From: Branchiostoma floridae
Taxonomy: Eukaryota > Chordata > Leptocardii > Amphioxiformes > Branchiostomatidae
DNA length: 64,000 bases
Assembly (NCBI RefSeq): GCF_000003815.2
Contig: NC_049995.1
Coordinates: 4,717,845 to 4,781,844 of the forward strand
Direction of reading: 5' to 3'
The stretch's first letter is position 1, and the number at the start of each line of letters is the position of its first letter. The notes under the pieces are model-generated. The model searched no databases, was not told the DNA's origin, and saw nothing but the letters and a program-made list of their open reading frames with translations. Made by a program: the position numbers and the translations under genes. This document shows positions 11,501 through 22,600 of the stretch, in pieces.

Positions 11501-14500
11501 ATGATTATGAATATAATAATATACCTGAACATCCAGAACCACTGACTAGCCCATCTCCTGTATACCCAGTGTTACAGGTACAAGTAGCATCCAGGGCTGG
11601 GGCGGGGTTGTCTGTACAGGTGGCCTTGGCGTGACAAGGGTTATCCAAGCAGGCGTCCATGTCTGTGTGGGGAAAAACGAATGTGTGTGATTACTTTACC
11701 AAAGTGTAAAAGTAAGACCTAAACTGGAGAGAGCACGACAAAATATGATGATGATGATGATTACCTGAACATCCAGAACCACTGACAAGTCCATCTCCTG
11801 TATACCCAGTGTTACAGGTACAAGTAGCATCCAGGCTAGGGGCGGGGTTGTCTGTACAGGTGGCCTTGGCGTGACAAGGGTTAAGCTGACAGGCATCGAT
11901 GTCTGTAGTTTGGACAAAGAGAAATGATAAAATACATGTACTATCACTATGAAATTCTACACCATGAAATCAAAACATATGCCATTGCATATTCATCATC
12001 ACGACAAGACTCTACTTCTCCAAATGACCCTGTCTTTTATAGACTTTTCACAATTGTATAAAATATTTTTAATCATGGTGAAATCTATAGGCTTAGGAGG
12101 TCAACGAAAAGACAATTTGATACCTGAACATCCAGATCCCGTACGGAGACCATTTCCTGTATAGCCACTTGTACAGGTACAAGTAGCATCCAGGCTAGGG
12201 GCGGGTTTGTCTTTACAGGTGGCCTTAGCGTGACAAGGGTTAAGCTGACAGGCATCGATGTCTGTAGTTGGGACAAAGAGAAATGATTAAATACATATGC
12301 ATGTACTATCACTATGAAGTTCTACATCATGAAATCAAAACATATGCCATTGCATATTCATCATCATGACAAGACTTTAATTTATATTCTGCTTCTCCGA
12401 GTGACTCTGTCTTTTATAGTTTTACACAATTGTAATGTTTTTGATTATGGTGAAATCTAAAGGCTTAGCAGGTCAAAGAAAAGACAATTTGATACCTGAA
12501 CATCCAGATCCCGTACGGAGACCATCTCCTGTATAGCCACTTGTACAGGTACAAGTCGCGTCCAGGGCAGGGGCAGGGTTGTCTTTGCAGGTGGCCTTGG
12601 TATCACAAGGGATAGACAGGCAGACATCCATATCTATAGGTGACAGACGGACAGAGGAAAAAATAAGCTAGTACATGGTGTGGACTGCGCATGCAAAATG
12701 TTATGCATAGTGAGTAAATTGTTGAGGCTCTAAGACATCATTGAAATGATCCCATCTGGACGGACAAGGTATCAAGCATAGTCTGGACAAAAACTGTTTT
12801 AAAGGGCTTTCATCTTTGACCTCTCGCATGCGCGACTCAAACGTTGAACTGACTTATTGTCATTGATTACAGTCCGCAGCATTAAAAAAATTTTAAATGA
12901 AAATCATTACTAAATGTCAGTTTTGTAAAAGGGCTTCTTTAAAACTCACCTGAACAGCCAGTACCACTGATGAAACCATCTCCCGTATACCCAGTCATGC
13001 AGGTACAAGTCGCACGAAGAGCCGGACCGGCGGTGTTGGTACAGGCGGCCTTTGCGTCACATGGACTAGCCAAGCAGCTACCTATTCATGAAAAACTATC
13101 GTTACGACTAACCAGCTAGATTACAAAGTGTATAGCTAAACTAAAGATTTACCGGAAAAAGGAATGAGTTTGAGATGATTGGAATTGCAGATTGTTTTTA
13201 TCGTTTTTTTAGCACAACCGAAGATCCTGTTATTCCAATGTGCTTTTTAGGATCCGTATAATATTGTATATCTATAAAAGTCACTTGAGATATAGTAGCA
13301 TTGAAGCCTTCTACAGCTTCATAAATTTAATATCATACCCGTATTTCTTGCTACATATGTTGTAAAGCATATACTACAAATACGTGAACCGTTGTATTGT
13401 TTGAATGTTTCTAGAATAATCGTTAAGAACTTATAATCATGATAAATGTTGGGAGCTTAAAATTAAGAAGCTACCTGTATGTTATTCAAATCATCCCCGG
13501 GCACAACTTCAATCATCGCACTGCTTATGCTTTGTAGTCGGTACACGTAAACGGATATGAAAGAGAGGTGGCTCAAGACAATCAGTCCCTTATAAAGCTT
13601 TGTTGATAACTCCATGAAAATGGTAATAATATTGTTTTGTGTGTGCATGTGTCTATCTGTGCGTGTGTCTGTCTGTTTGTCTCCATGGATATGTGTGTGT
13701 TGGTGTTGGTGTTTCCGGAATTTTGCAGTCAGCATAACTCAAGACCACTAAATAGATTACGATGATATTTTGTAAGTAAGTAGGTGTTGAAAAGGCAAAA
13801 GATAACGCCAATTTTTGGCCCCCTAGTATGTGACCTGGGTACTGCAGCAGAACTTCCCTTTTTTGTATCTTTTGGCCTTGACATTCTATGATCTTGATGT
13901 TTTGGTAACTTATGATGTAAGGAAGAAGTGATGCATGTTTGGGCCCTCTAGCAGCTTGTTATAGTTATGCAAAGGAAAAGATTTTGCAGTTTGAATTATA
14001 ATCTTACCTTCGACAAGGGAGACAAGTTCCCACATGCGTTCCAGCTGCATTTTTCCTTTCTTTAAGACTTGCTCCAGGTGACCTTCAACGTCTTGAAGAT
14101 GATGCAATCGGGTCCAATCAGAAGAGTTTTGGGTCCTCCCAAAGAGCTCATACCAACGTCTGGAAAATTAAAGGCTTAGAATGAACTTCACGATGTCACA
14201 TAGAGGCCGCCATGTTGATTTGATTATATGGATGACATCCTCTGAGAACCCCAAAACTGACACGAGTGTGCAAACAAAAGAAACTTAGGCCGAAAAAAAG
14301 TTGTCTTTATTATGAAATCTAGGCAACGAAGGTTGAACACATGATTGAACACACAGAGTATGGTATACGAAATGATGAATTCTTCATTTTTGTTCTTTCA
14401 AATCTTATTCTTTGACATTGGAATCGACGTTAGCATTTTATGACATTAGTGCCCCTTTTTCGATTTGTTTGCAATCTTTGGCAGATATAAATTTGCTCAT

Positions 14501-15074
14501 TTTACACAGCTGCTTCATTTGTACGATTTACAATATGGTTGATTTTTTAAACGGATGAAAATTGATGCACGCGCAGATCAATATGATTAAATCAACATAG
14601 ACTATCAGGTAACTAGTCACAATCTTATATCAACTTGAAATAATCACAAAGATAAAAACTACAAGAAAATAGGAGAGATGTATATTTTAAAAATTTGAAT
14701 GTGGAACTACCTTCGCGGGAATACCTATACGAAACAGCAGCATTATGCAGATAAAGTCTGAAAAATTAATAAATAAATTGATAGTAGAATAGTAAAATAT
14801 ATAGATTGATCAGAAGAAGGTAGATAGATGAATGCAGGTACAAAATTTATTTACATATATAGATAAATTGCTGTTGTGCACAGTACATGCATTTCTTCAT
14901 TCATGCAATGAGGTTCAGTCATAATACTCACGCCTGTTTGAAGATGTAAACAGTATCAACAGCATTGGACTTCTTTGGAGCTTCAGATGACGATTGTTGG
15001 CCACAAGTTTCACCCAAGAGACAGAGAGCCATAACGATCCAAAGGACGAGGACATTCGAGCTGGGACCAGCCAT
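8513..15074 (-). CDS. Secreted EGF-repeat C-type lectin with C-terminal GCW domain
   Basis: Ten coding exons on the minus strand join in phase to about 609 residues: 15074-14932, 14159-14008, 13081-12950, 12633-12496, 12261-12124, 11902-11765, 11662-11525, 11337-11200, 10317-9943, 8850-8513. All junctions after the first are phase 1. Residues 1-25 are a signal peptide (MAGPSSNVLVLWIVMALCLL start), and 49-98 form a charged helical, possibly coiled-coil segment. Residues 99-372 are six EGF-like repeats, each one exon, with the CxCxxGYTGDG signature. Residues 373-497 are a C-type lectin domain with paired cysteines 374/385, 402/493 and 468/485. Its calcium-site EPN is at 459-461 and WED at 480-482; in this family EPN goes with mannose-type sugars. 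The last exon encodes a Cys-rich domain beginning LGCWADWPDRTMPSLE; I know this type from repeats in marine invertebrate proteins but cannot give a certain family name. The last acceptor (8851) was chosen by phase and is the least certain splice. A role in pathogen or glycan recognition is inference. Confidence 0.85.
9460..9550 (-). mobile_element. Non-LTR retrotransposon 3' tail
   Basis: Read on the minus strand, the block ends with ttgagcaataaaattc and an ATTC microsatellite. This is the usual 3' end of CR1/L2-like elements. It lies in the last intron of the lectin gene. A similar aataaa plus ATTC tail occurs at 23340-23388. Confidence 0.5.
10370..10700. repeat. Interspersed repeat family B, copy 1 (lectin intron)
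   Basis: A TGTC/TGTG-rich start is followed by gtcagcataactc, then gattacaatgatatttgg-like wording and ggtactgcagcagaa. The same order occurs at about 13640-13970 and, more diverged, at about 53160-53440. It has no coding capacity; the class is not recognised. Confidence 0.6.
13640..13975. repeat. Interspersed repeat family B, copy 2 (lectin intron)
   Basis: It shares with the copy at 10370-10700 the word order gtcagcataactc, gattacgatgatatttt, gggtactgcagcagaac and a final ggcccnctagcag-like block. It lies between the helical exon and the first EGF exon of the lectin gene. Confidence 0.6.
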
Positions 15075-16540
15075 GTCGCAGCTAAAATGTTAACTTTACA
15101 GCCATTGGGTGTCCAGTACACAGACTATTACATTTTTGTATGTAAGCACCTTTCTGATCAAAGAAGTAAAGGTATTGCCCATTGAAGGCCACTCGCTGTT
15201 ACGGCATCTTTATGACTCATACATGAAGGACTGTGTTAAATGCTGGTTGAGGTCGTTTGAGGTGTTTAGGCAGACCGATTGTTTGAACTATTATTTTTCA
15301 TGTTTAATTAAAGACGTAAGACGTACAATATAACAACGCAAGCTTTTAATTCAGTCTAGCAATACGTAGACATTTCGAATCAAATCAAAATATACTTGCT
15401 TGCTACATGATTGCCTGTACGCTTACACTCACAACTGGTGATTAAAAAAATCTTTACATGTATGTTTACCAGTGCTCTCAATGTAGACACACGGTGTAAA
15501 CAGTTATCCAAGGACAACCTGTTTGTACGTATAATGACAGCCACAGACAACATTGTACAACAAAAACTCTGTGAGTTCGTATACACATGTTTTAAGAAAA
15601 GGAAAGAGGCATGTAAGCGATAGATATAGGGATAGCATAGCCCCTGATGTTTCGTTTATCTAATCGCTCACTTGTAACACCATATGTAATAGTACCAAAA
15701 AAGCCTTTAGTATCCCATGTAACTGCATTCACGGACAACATGCAAATAAACATGCAAATAACACATTGTATCCTTTACAGTTGTTGTGCAATAAAGTTCT
15801 ACTATGTAGGTAATAAATATCATTCATTCATTTATCCCATAATGTCTAACCTGAATCAGTGTATCTTTAATTAGTTACAATTAAGAAAAATGTAGCACTT
15901 CCAATTTTGATAGTGACCTAACCATTCGCTAGGAACCGCCTAGAATGGTTGAGGATTGCAAAAACTGGCTACACTTTAGTTTTCAAGTTGTCGACTTTTG
16001 TTTGTACAATTGTGTATGGACGTACGATTAACGTTACGACTTTGTAGTTATTTACAACAAGGTTTAGTCTATAACTAGTTACACTTCTCATGTGCAGGCA
16101 TTTATGCATTTCTCCGCAACAATGATTTTTAAAACATGTCGGCATTTGGACCCCTGTTGGAGAATGAACCCGTCCCGTTATTGTACAGTAACATAATGTG
16201 TTCCTTTTTAATAAATGTCTTATTTACACCACCCTCTTCTGAAGCTTAGTAACGATCGCATTATTGACCTGATAATAAGCATTTACTTTTCATTTGACAA
16301 AGAGAATTTTTAGGCAAAACTGGAACACAATCCAATCGGTGTCATAAAGTACTTAGTATTATGAAAAGGGCTTTTATGGGGTTATTCAGCTTTGAGTTAT
16401 TGATTCTTATGTCATTCAAAAAGCAAGACATTGAATATGTACATTTTTGAGCCAAGGTATATAATATTTGTTGTTTGAGTGGTCAACGGACAATGCATTC
16501 GAGCTGGAAACAATTTAAAAGTTCCCGGTCACCGCCAGAC
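15075..16540. other. Divergent intergenic region between lectin and DLAT
   Basis: About 1.5 kb separates the two start codons. No coding exon is recognised. About 15790-15835 has an aataaa plus ATTC tail like a short retroelement end. The left part should hold the lectin promoter and the right edge becomes the GC-rich DLAT promoter. Confidence 0.4.
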
Positions 16541-16640
16541 CCCATGTAGTGCATTTTGATAGTGAGGTCATCGCGAGGTCATATGTAGCCAGAACGAGGC
16601 TGAGTGTCCGCCATCTTGTCGGCTGTTCCTCTCGGCTGCC
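16541..16640 (+). promoter_or_regulatory. DLAT promoter / 5' UTR with YY1-like and DR5-like sites
   Basis: The DNA turns GC-rich here. A YY1-type ccgccatcttg lies at 16608-16618, 23 bases before the ATG; this motif is frequent at start sites of nuclear genes for mitochondrial proteins. Two aggtca half-sites (16565-16570 and 16576-16581) stand as a direct repeat with a five-base spacer, the layout of a retinoic-acid-receptor-type element. Both calls are motif matches only. Confidence 0.5.
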
Positions 16641-19600
16641 ATGTTGCGATCTGCCGCCCAACTCCGCTGCTGTTTACGGCGGTTTCCGGGGGTCAAGCTC
16701 GCCCCCGGGACGGGACAGGGCTCGAGCAGGACCGTCGGGGTGCGATGCGGCTGTTCGGCGGCTCACATCGCCGCTCGATCCCGGTAAGTCGTCCGTCAAA
16801 GTACGGTGACCTCGCAGAGACAGATTGGGTATGCCCCCTCTCCCCCCCTAAAATTAGGGGAAGAGGAAAAAGAATTTTCTTACAAACCACAAATTGTCAC
16901 TTTACAAAAGACATACTGCATAAATGTAGCTGCTAGTCACAGATAATATTTTTTGAAAATAGCTTTCAGTTTTGCAAACAGACACAGTTAGCGTTCAAAC
17001 CTACCATATAATAATTTTTGCCCCTCCCCTTCGTTTGGTATACTCAACAAATGTACTGTTAAAAACTGAGCTATTAACAGTATTAACGTAATTATGTAGA
17101 CAGAATTTATGAAGATAAGAATCCTAAAGCTTTTGATTTAGTTGTTTCTTTTGATTCACACACAAAAAAGTAACATGAAATATTCAACATTTTTATGTGC
17201 CAAAAGTAGGTCACTGTTGCTTATAGCAACCCTTGATATTTTGTAGTCACCCTTTGGCTTTAGCTTTGCTTGCTCATGGCCTTACCTTAGACCTTAGACC
17301 CTCCCGCAACACTGTTGCATTGGTCGACTCGTCGAGCATACTTCCTCCAAAGGTTGCGGTCTTGAACAGCTACTGCCATGCTTCCCATGCTGTTTAGCCC
17401 CATTTTCCTTCCATCATCTAAGATTGTCCGTCTTAGTGTAGTTTTTGGCCTGCCCCTGGGGCGGGTGCCCTTAGGGGCCCATGACATAGCTGTTTTTGTT
17501 GTTCTTCTGTCGGAAAGGCGCCATCCATGCCCAACAAATCTCAATCTTCTTTTTCTGACTGTCTCACTGGCTAAAGGCACCTTAGCTCTTTGCATGAGCT
17601 CCTCGTTTGTGACGTGGTCACGCCAGGAGATGCCTAGGATTGTCCTAAGGCATTTACGTTGGAAGGTATCGAGTGATTTTGTTTGCTTGCTCATGGCAGT
17701 ACCATATTTATGATAGTGTATGACATTTGTCTTTAAAATGACATCTATATTATAAGGTAGTAGCCATGCATATTATAGGAAGGGGTCACCATAAAAAACA
17801 TGTTACTGAAAAATCACCACAAAAGATTCAAGAGTAGCACTAAGAAGCACAAGAATTCTAACATCCTGCAAAAGATGGACCACTGTTTTAACATGCTTTT
17901 GTTTTAATGCCATGTTTAGAGCAACTTTGACATCAGTAAAGCCTCAAGATGGAAGAATGGTCTTCCTTATGCAGAGAAGACTCTATTCTTCAGATGGTAT
18001 GTCTTATCCAATTTCTTGTAATTATTTTATCTAAGACGTAAGATTTGATTATCTTTGTACATATAAGTGTAGTTAAAACGTACAGTGATTTTTCTATCGT
18101 TCCAAATTATCACGTTTTGACATTGTTGAACATTTCCAACTGTATTTTCTCCCAACCCCAGGCCTCCCAGCTCACCACAAGGTGGTCCTACCAGCACTGT
18201 CTCCAACAATGGAGATGGGTACCATTGTGAGTTGGGAGAAACAAGTTGGTGATCAGCTGAACGAGGGAGACTTGCTGGCAGAAATCGAGACGGACAAGGC
18301 TACCATGGGGTTTGAGACACCAGAGGAGGGGTATCTGGCCAGGATATTCATAGAGGCCGGAGAGAAAGACATACCCATAGGGAAGGTACATATATGCGGA
18401 AGTCATATTTGTGGATATACTACATTTACTGTACTAATCAGGAGTAGGTACATTGTACACAAGTGACCACCTCTACATATATACAGAAGTCTAATTGTCG
18501 CTTAGAGCTTGAATTTTATGTACTGTAATAATCAGGTTTCAGAGTATATATACAGTCAGTCAAACCTGTACAAGTTGCCACCTCTACAAATAACCCCTAG
18601 CTAATGACAACTACTTTTTACGACTAATTTTTCCCCATGCACAAAAGCATTTTCCTACTTAAACCAGATTTTATTGGTCCCTTGGCTTGACTGGTCATCT
18701 TGGACAGGTTTGACTTTTGAACTCTATTTTTGTCATCTGCAATATGACAATGTGCCTGAATCATGTAGATGTCCAACCCTCTTCAGTGTACTAGTACTTA
18801 TATTAGTAAACACTAGCCTGATTAAATCTCGCTTATAGCAGCCCGCCAAACATCCGCCGCCCCCCTAGAAGGGGAGGGGCCAGTTACAGCCTGGACAGCA
18901 GAGTTTGTGTTACACAAACTAACTTACTAAGTAAACACATGTTTGTGTTTTGTTTTGTTTAGCTGCTGTGCATCATTGTTGAGAACGAGGACGACATTGC
19001 AAAGTTCAAGGAATGGATTCCGCCAGCTGATGCTGAATCGGCGGAAAAACCGCTACCAAAACCAGTCTCTGAATCGGTAAGACTTGTCAAAGGAAGAAAA
19101 ATAGATTACACTTCACTGTGATCAAATTTACTTTCAAAATTTAAAGTTTGCTTATTCTGTTGAGAATTTGAATGCACTGTCAATCTTTAAACTTAGGTAC
19201 TAGTTTTATAATCATAGATTTTGTGGTGAAATTTATCTAGCTCAAATTTATGACACAGCAAATATTTCTCCCATTTTTGACTACTGTACTGCAGAATTCT
19301 TTAAGCCACGAATAAAAAAACACACAAAAAATTGTTTTTCCTCCTACGAGGAAAGAAAACTACCCCAAAAGTCATGTTTGAGTGTAAACCTGTTGGGAAA
19401 GTAGACAAATTTGCAGTAATATTTCAAGTTGAAATTGTTTATGTTTATCATACAGCCCTCGCCACCTCCACCAGCAGCAGCAGCCCCACCCCCTCCTCCC
19501 CCACCCCCCGTGGCAGCCATGTCCCCTCCCCCCACTCCAGCGGCACCACCCCCCACCCCAGGAGCTCGGGTCTTTGCCAGTCCACTGGCCAAGAAGCTTG

Positions 19601-22600
19601 CAGCAGACAAGGGCATCGACCTTTCTGTGAGTATCTGATACAGTGTTTTCTAGCTTTATCATTATTTATGCTGAAGTAGCCATTTGGGACCAAATTTGCA
19701 TAGCTAATAATGTTGTGTAATAGGGAGAAGGTGGTCCCTTTATGTAGTTTATACATACTTATCCTAAGAACAGATTGTATTGTGTAAGGCTATATTAGGC
19801 TGTTTGCTACTGTATGTATGACAGAAATAAGACAATAAGCAACAAAAATTTCCTTTAGTAATGGTAATCAAGACGAAACGTTGAATGATATCATCTTATG
19901 TAATAATTATGTAATACTATGTTTCTTTTAGTTTTGTGTCCTCAGTATATATATAAATATTTGTTTATTTCTTTATTTGTTCCAACCCTAGAAGATAAGC
20001 TCTTATAGGGCTAAAGCTTCATAATCAAACAATCAACCAAAATTGATAGCAGAAAACTTTTAAAATCCCCCCCCCCCACCCCCCTTACAGATGGTGAGTG
20101 GTACAGGCCCCGGGGGAAGAATACGTTCCCAGGATATCGAGGCCTTCACACCTGCGGCTGCACCCGCGCCAGCTGTGGCACCTGCGGCACCCTCGGCGGC
20201 ACCTGTTGGCACGTTTGTGGACATCCCTCTCACCAACGTCAGGAAGGTATGCAGTAAGAAACATTTTCCATAGCAAAATTAAATATGTTGGTAGGGGGGG
20301 CAGGAAAACTTTTACATTAGAGAATGCAAATGCATAAATATATATGCAAGTACGTATAACAAGCCATAAACTATAAGAAGTAATTCATAAGCCATTAACT
20401 ACAAAAGATACATTGAAATTATCTGAAACATGGCAAACTGTAGTGTTAAGGATGCAAAAAAATTCATTTTTCTATATTAAGATCCACATGTGCTGTATTT
20501 TTTCTAAAATGTTTTTTGTATCTGTGTCCAGGTTATTGCCAGCCGACTACTACAGTCCAAGACCACTATCCCACACTACTATCTGTCTGTGGACATTAAC
20601 ATGGACAATGTTATAGCGTAAGTCTTCGAAAAAAGTTCTATTTATGTTATAGAACTGAAACAAATGTACATTGTAGTTTATCAATAGTTTCATGTCAAAG
20701 GTTGAAAGGGGTCTACAATTTTGATTATTGAATCACATGTTTTTATAATGATATATTTATTATATTTTCAAGTACAGTGAGACCTTTAGGACAATGTTGA
20801 GAAATAAGTTGTTACTGAAGCATTTCTGTTTTGTTATCTGTTGAAATGATTGAATGTAAAGTAATATTTGAGAATTATTTACCATGGCCAGTAAAAAAGC
20901 CCCTGTTAAAAAAGCTCTTTAGAAAGATTGTACATGTTGTAGTTCCTATCAGCATCCTTTTCCTATTGTGACTCTTTCTTTGAGAGTTACTTGTCATGTA
21001 CAATAAAGAAACTTAAGGTCCTCCTTAATTCCTTAGAAAGATTATAGTTTCTATCAATGCCCTTTTCTTATTGTTACTCTTTTTTCATCCTAAAGGCTTC
21101 GGAAGGAACTGAATGCCATTGTCGAGAAAGAAGATGTGAAGCTATCTGTCAATGACTTCATCATCAAGGCAGCAGCCCTGTCCTGTCTGAAAGTGCCGGA
21201 GTGCAACTCTTCCTGGATGGACTCTGTTATAAGACAGTAAGTATAGAAATGTACATGTAGCAAGTGTAGTGTGGTCACAACACAGTATTGCCCCCTAGTG
21301 ATTGTTGTCAGAACTGCACATGAATGCAGAGAATGGAAAACTTGTCTATGTCAGTTCTCATGATAAATGTATCTTTGCTGTCTTAACAGATACAACAAAG
21401 TGGATGTGAATGTAGCTGTGAGCACAGATTCTGGCCTCATCACACCTATTGTCTTCAATGCACACACAAAGGTTTGTACAATACAAATAACTTCTTACCC
21501 AAATTTGATATTTAATATGCCAAAGAGCAAGATGCATTGTTTTCTAGTCTCCAAGCAGACCCTACGGTGCCTTAGAAATAGTATCAAAGCTGGCCAGGGA
21601 CTTGGTATACCGGCCCAGGTCTCCAAGCAGACCCTACGGTGCCTTAGAAATAGTATCAAAGCTGGCCAGGGACTTGGTATACCGGCCCAGGGTCTGCCCT
21701 CAGTCGGGCTGATCTGACGCTATTAGCATCTATTTGTTGCCTATTAAACTGTGCTTGCCGAGTAGGTGTTAATTGCCCTCCCGGCCTGGGATGGCTCGTG
21801 CGCCCCTGCACCGTCTCACGGGAAGTCACGTCACGTCACGGGTCACCTACGATGACCGTTACCGGCAGATTTAAAATGCCGGCAACAATGGAGGCCAGAG
21901 TACGACGTGTTTTCCGCGATGTATGGGGATTCGAGCCGAAGAAAGCACAGCTCGATTCCATTTTGGCCACTCTGGAAGGCAAGGATGTCGTTGTCGGCAT
22001 CGCTACCGGTCAGGGGAAATCCCTATGCTACCAATGCAAGCCATAGTTGCTAGCCGGGAGCAAACATCTGGTCCTTGACGCAGTTTTTGCCGGACGAAAT
22101 TACAAAATCGCAGAACGAAATAGAAATAAACTTTCAGGAGACAGAAATGGCAGCGCGCTTGGCTTGTTGTGGTTCTTTCTACCGCATCCAAACATAACAG
22201 AGAGGATTACGATCAGGCGGCATGTTTTTAAAACTCATAACGTTAGTTTGGTGTTATTATATATGTATATCGAAATTTGTAGTTTGTTTGGCATTATTTT
22301 CAGACTTCAAATCGATTTTAAACTAAATATTTTATGTATTGTGGCGCTTGTTCTATTACGTTGCAATGCTGTCAAATTTTTCAATCCGGCGCCATTTGGC
22401 GCGAACCTACCGCTGGGAAGTGCGCGCTATCACTGACTTCGTCCAGTGTAAGTCGCTCGTAAAGTAATTAGCACTTGACAACAGGGTGGGGCAGCGACAC
22501 CATTGTTGAATAGAAACGCTCCACCCTGTTTCAGTGCAGGCAGACCTCCGGTGCCCGTTTGACTCCCTTAGCCGGCTATCTCCCTTTGGCCGGCTATACT

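Noticed and set aside
16549-16936. Plus-strand frames starting at 16549 or 16604 across the DLAT first exon
   Set aside because: The ATG at 16641 gives an Arg-rich mitochondrial leader that joins exon 2 in phase; the other frames run through the donor into the intron.
19344-19756. Gly- and Trp-rich minus-strand frames opposite the DLAT Pro-rich exon
   Set aside because: They are antisense shadows of the Pro/Ala linker exon 19456-19626, whose splice phases fit DLAT exactly.
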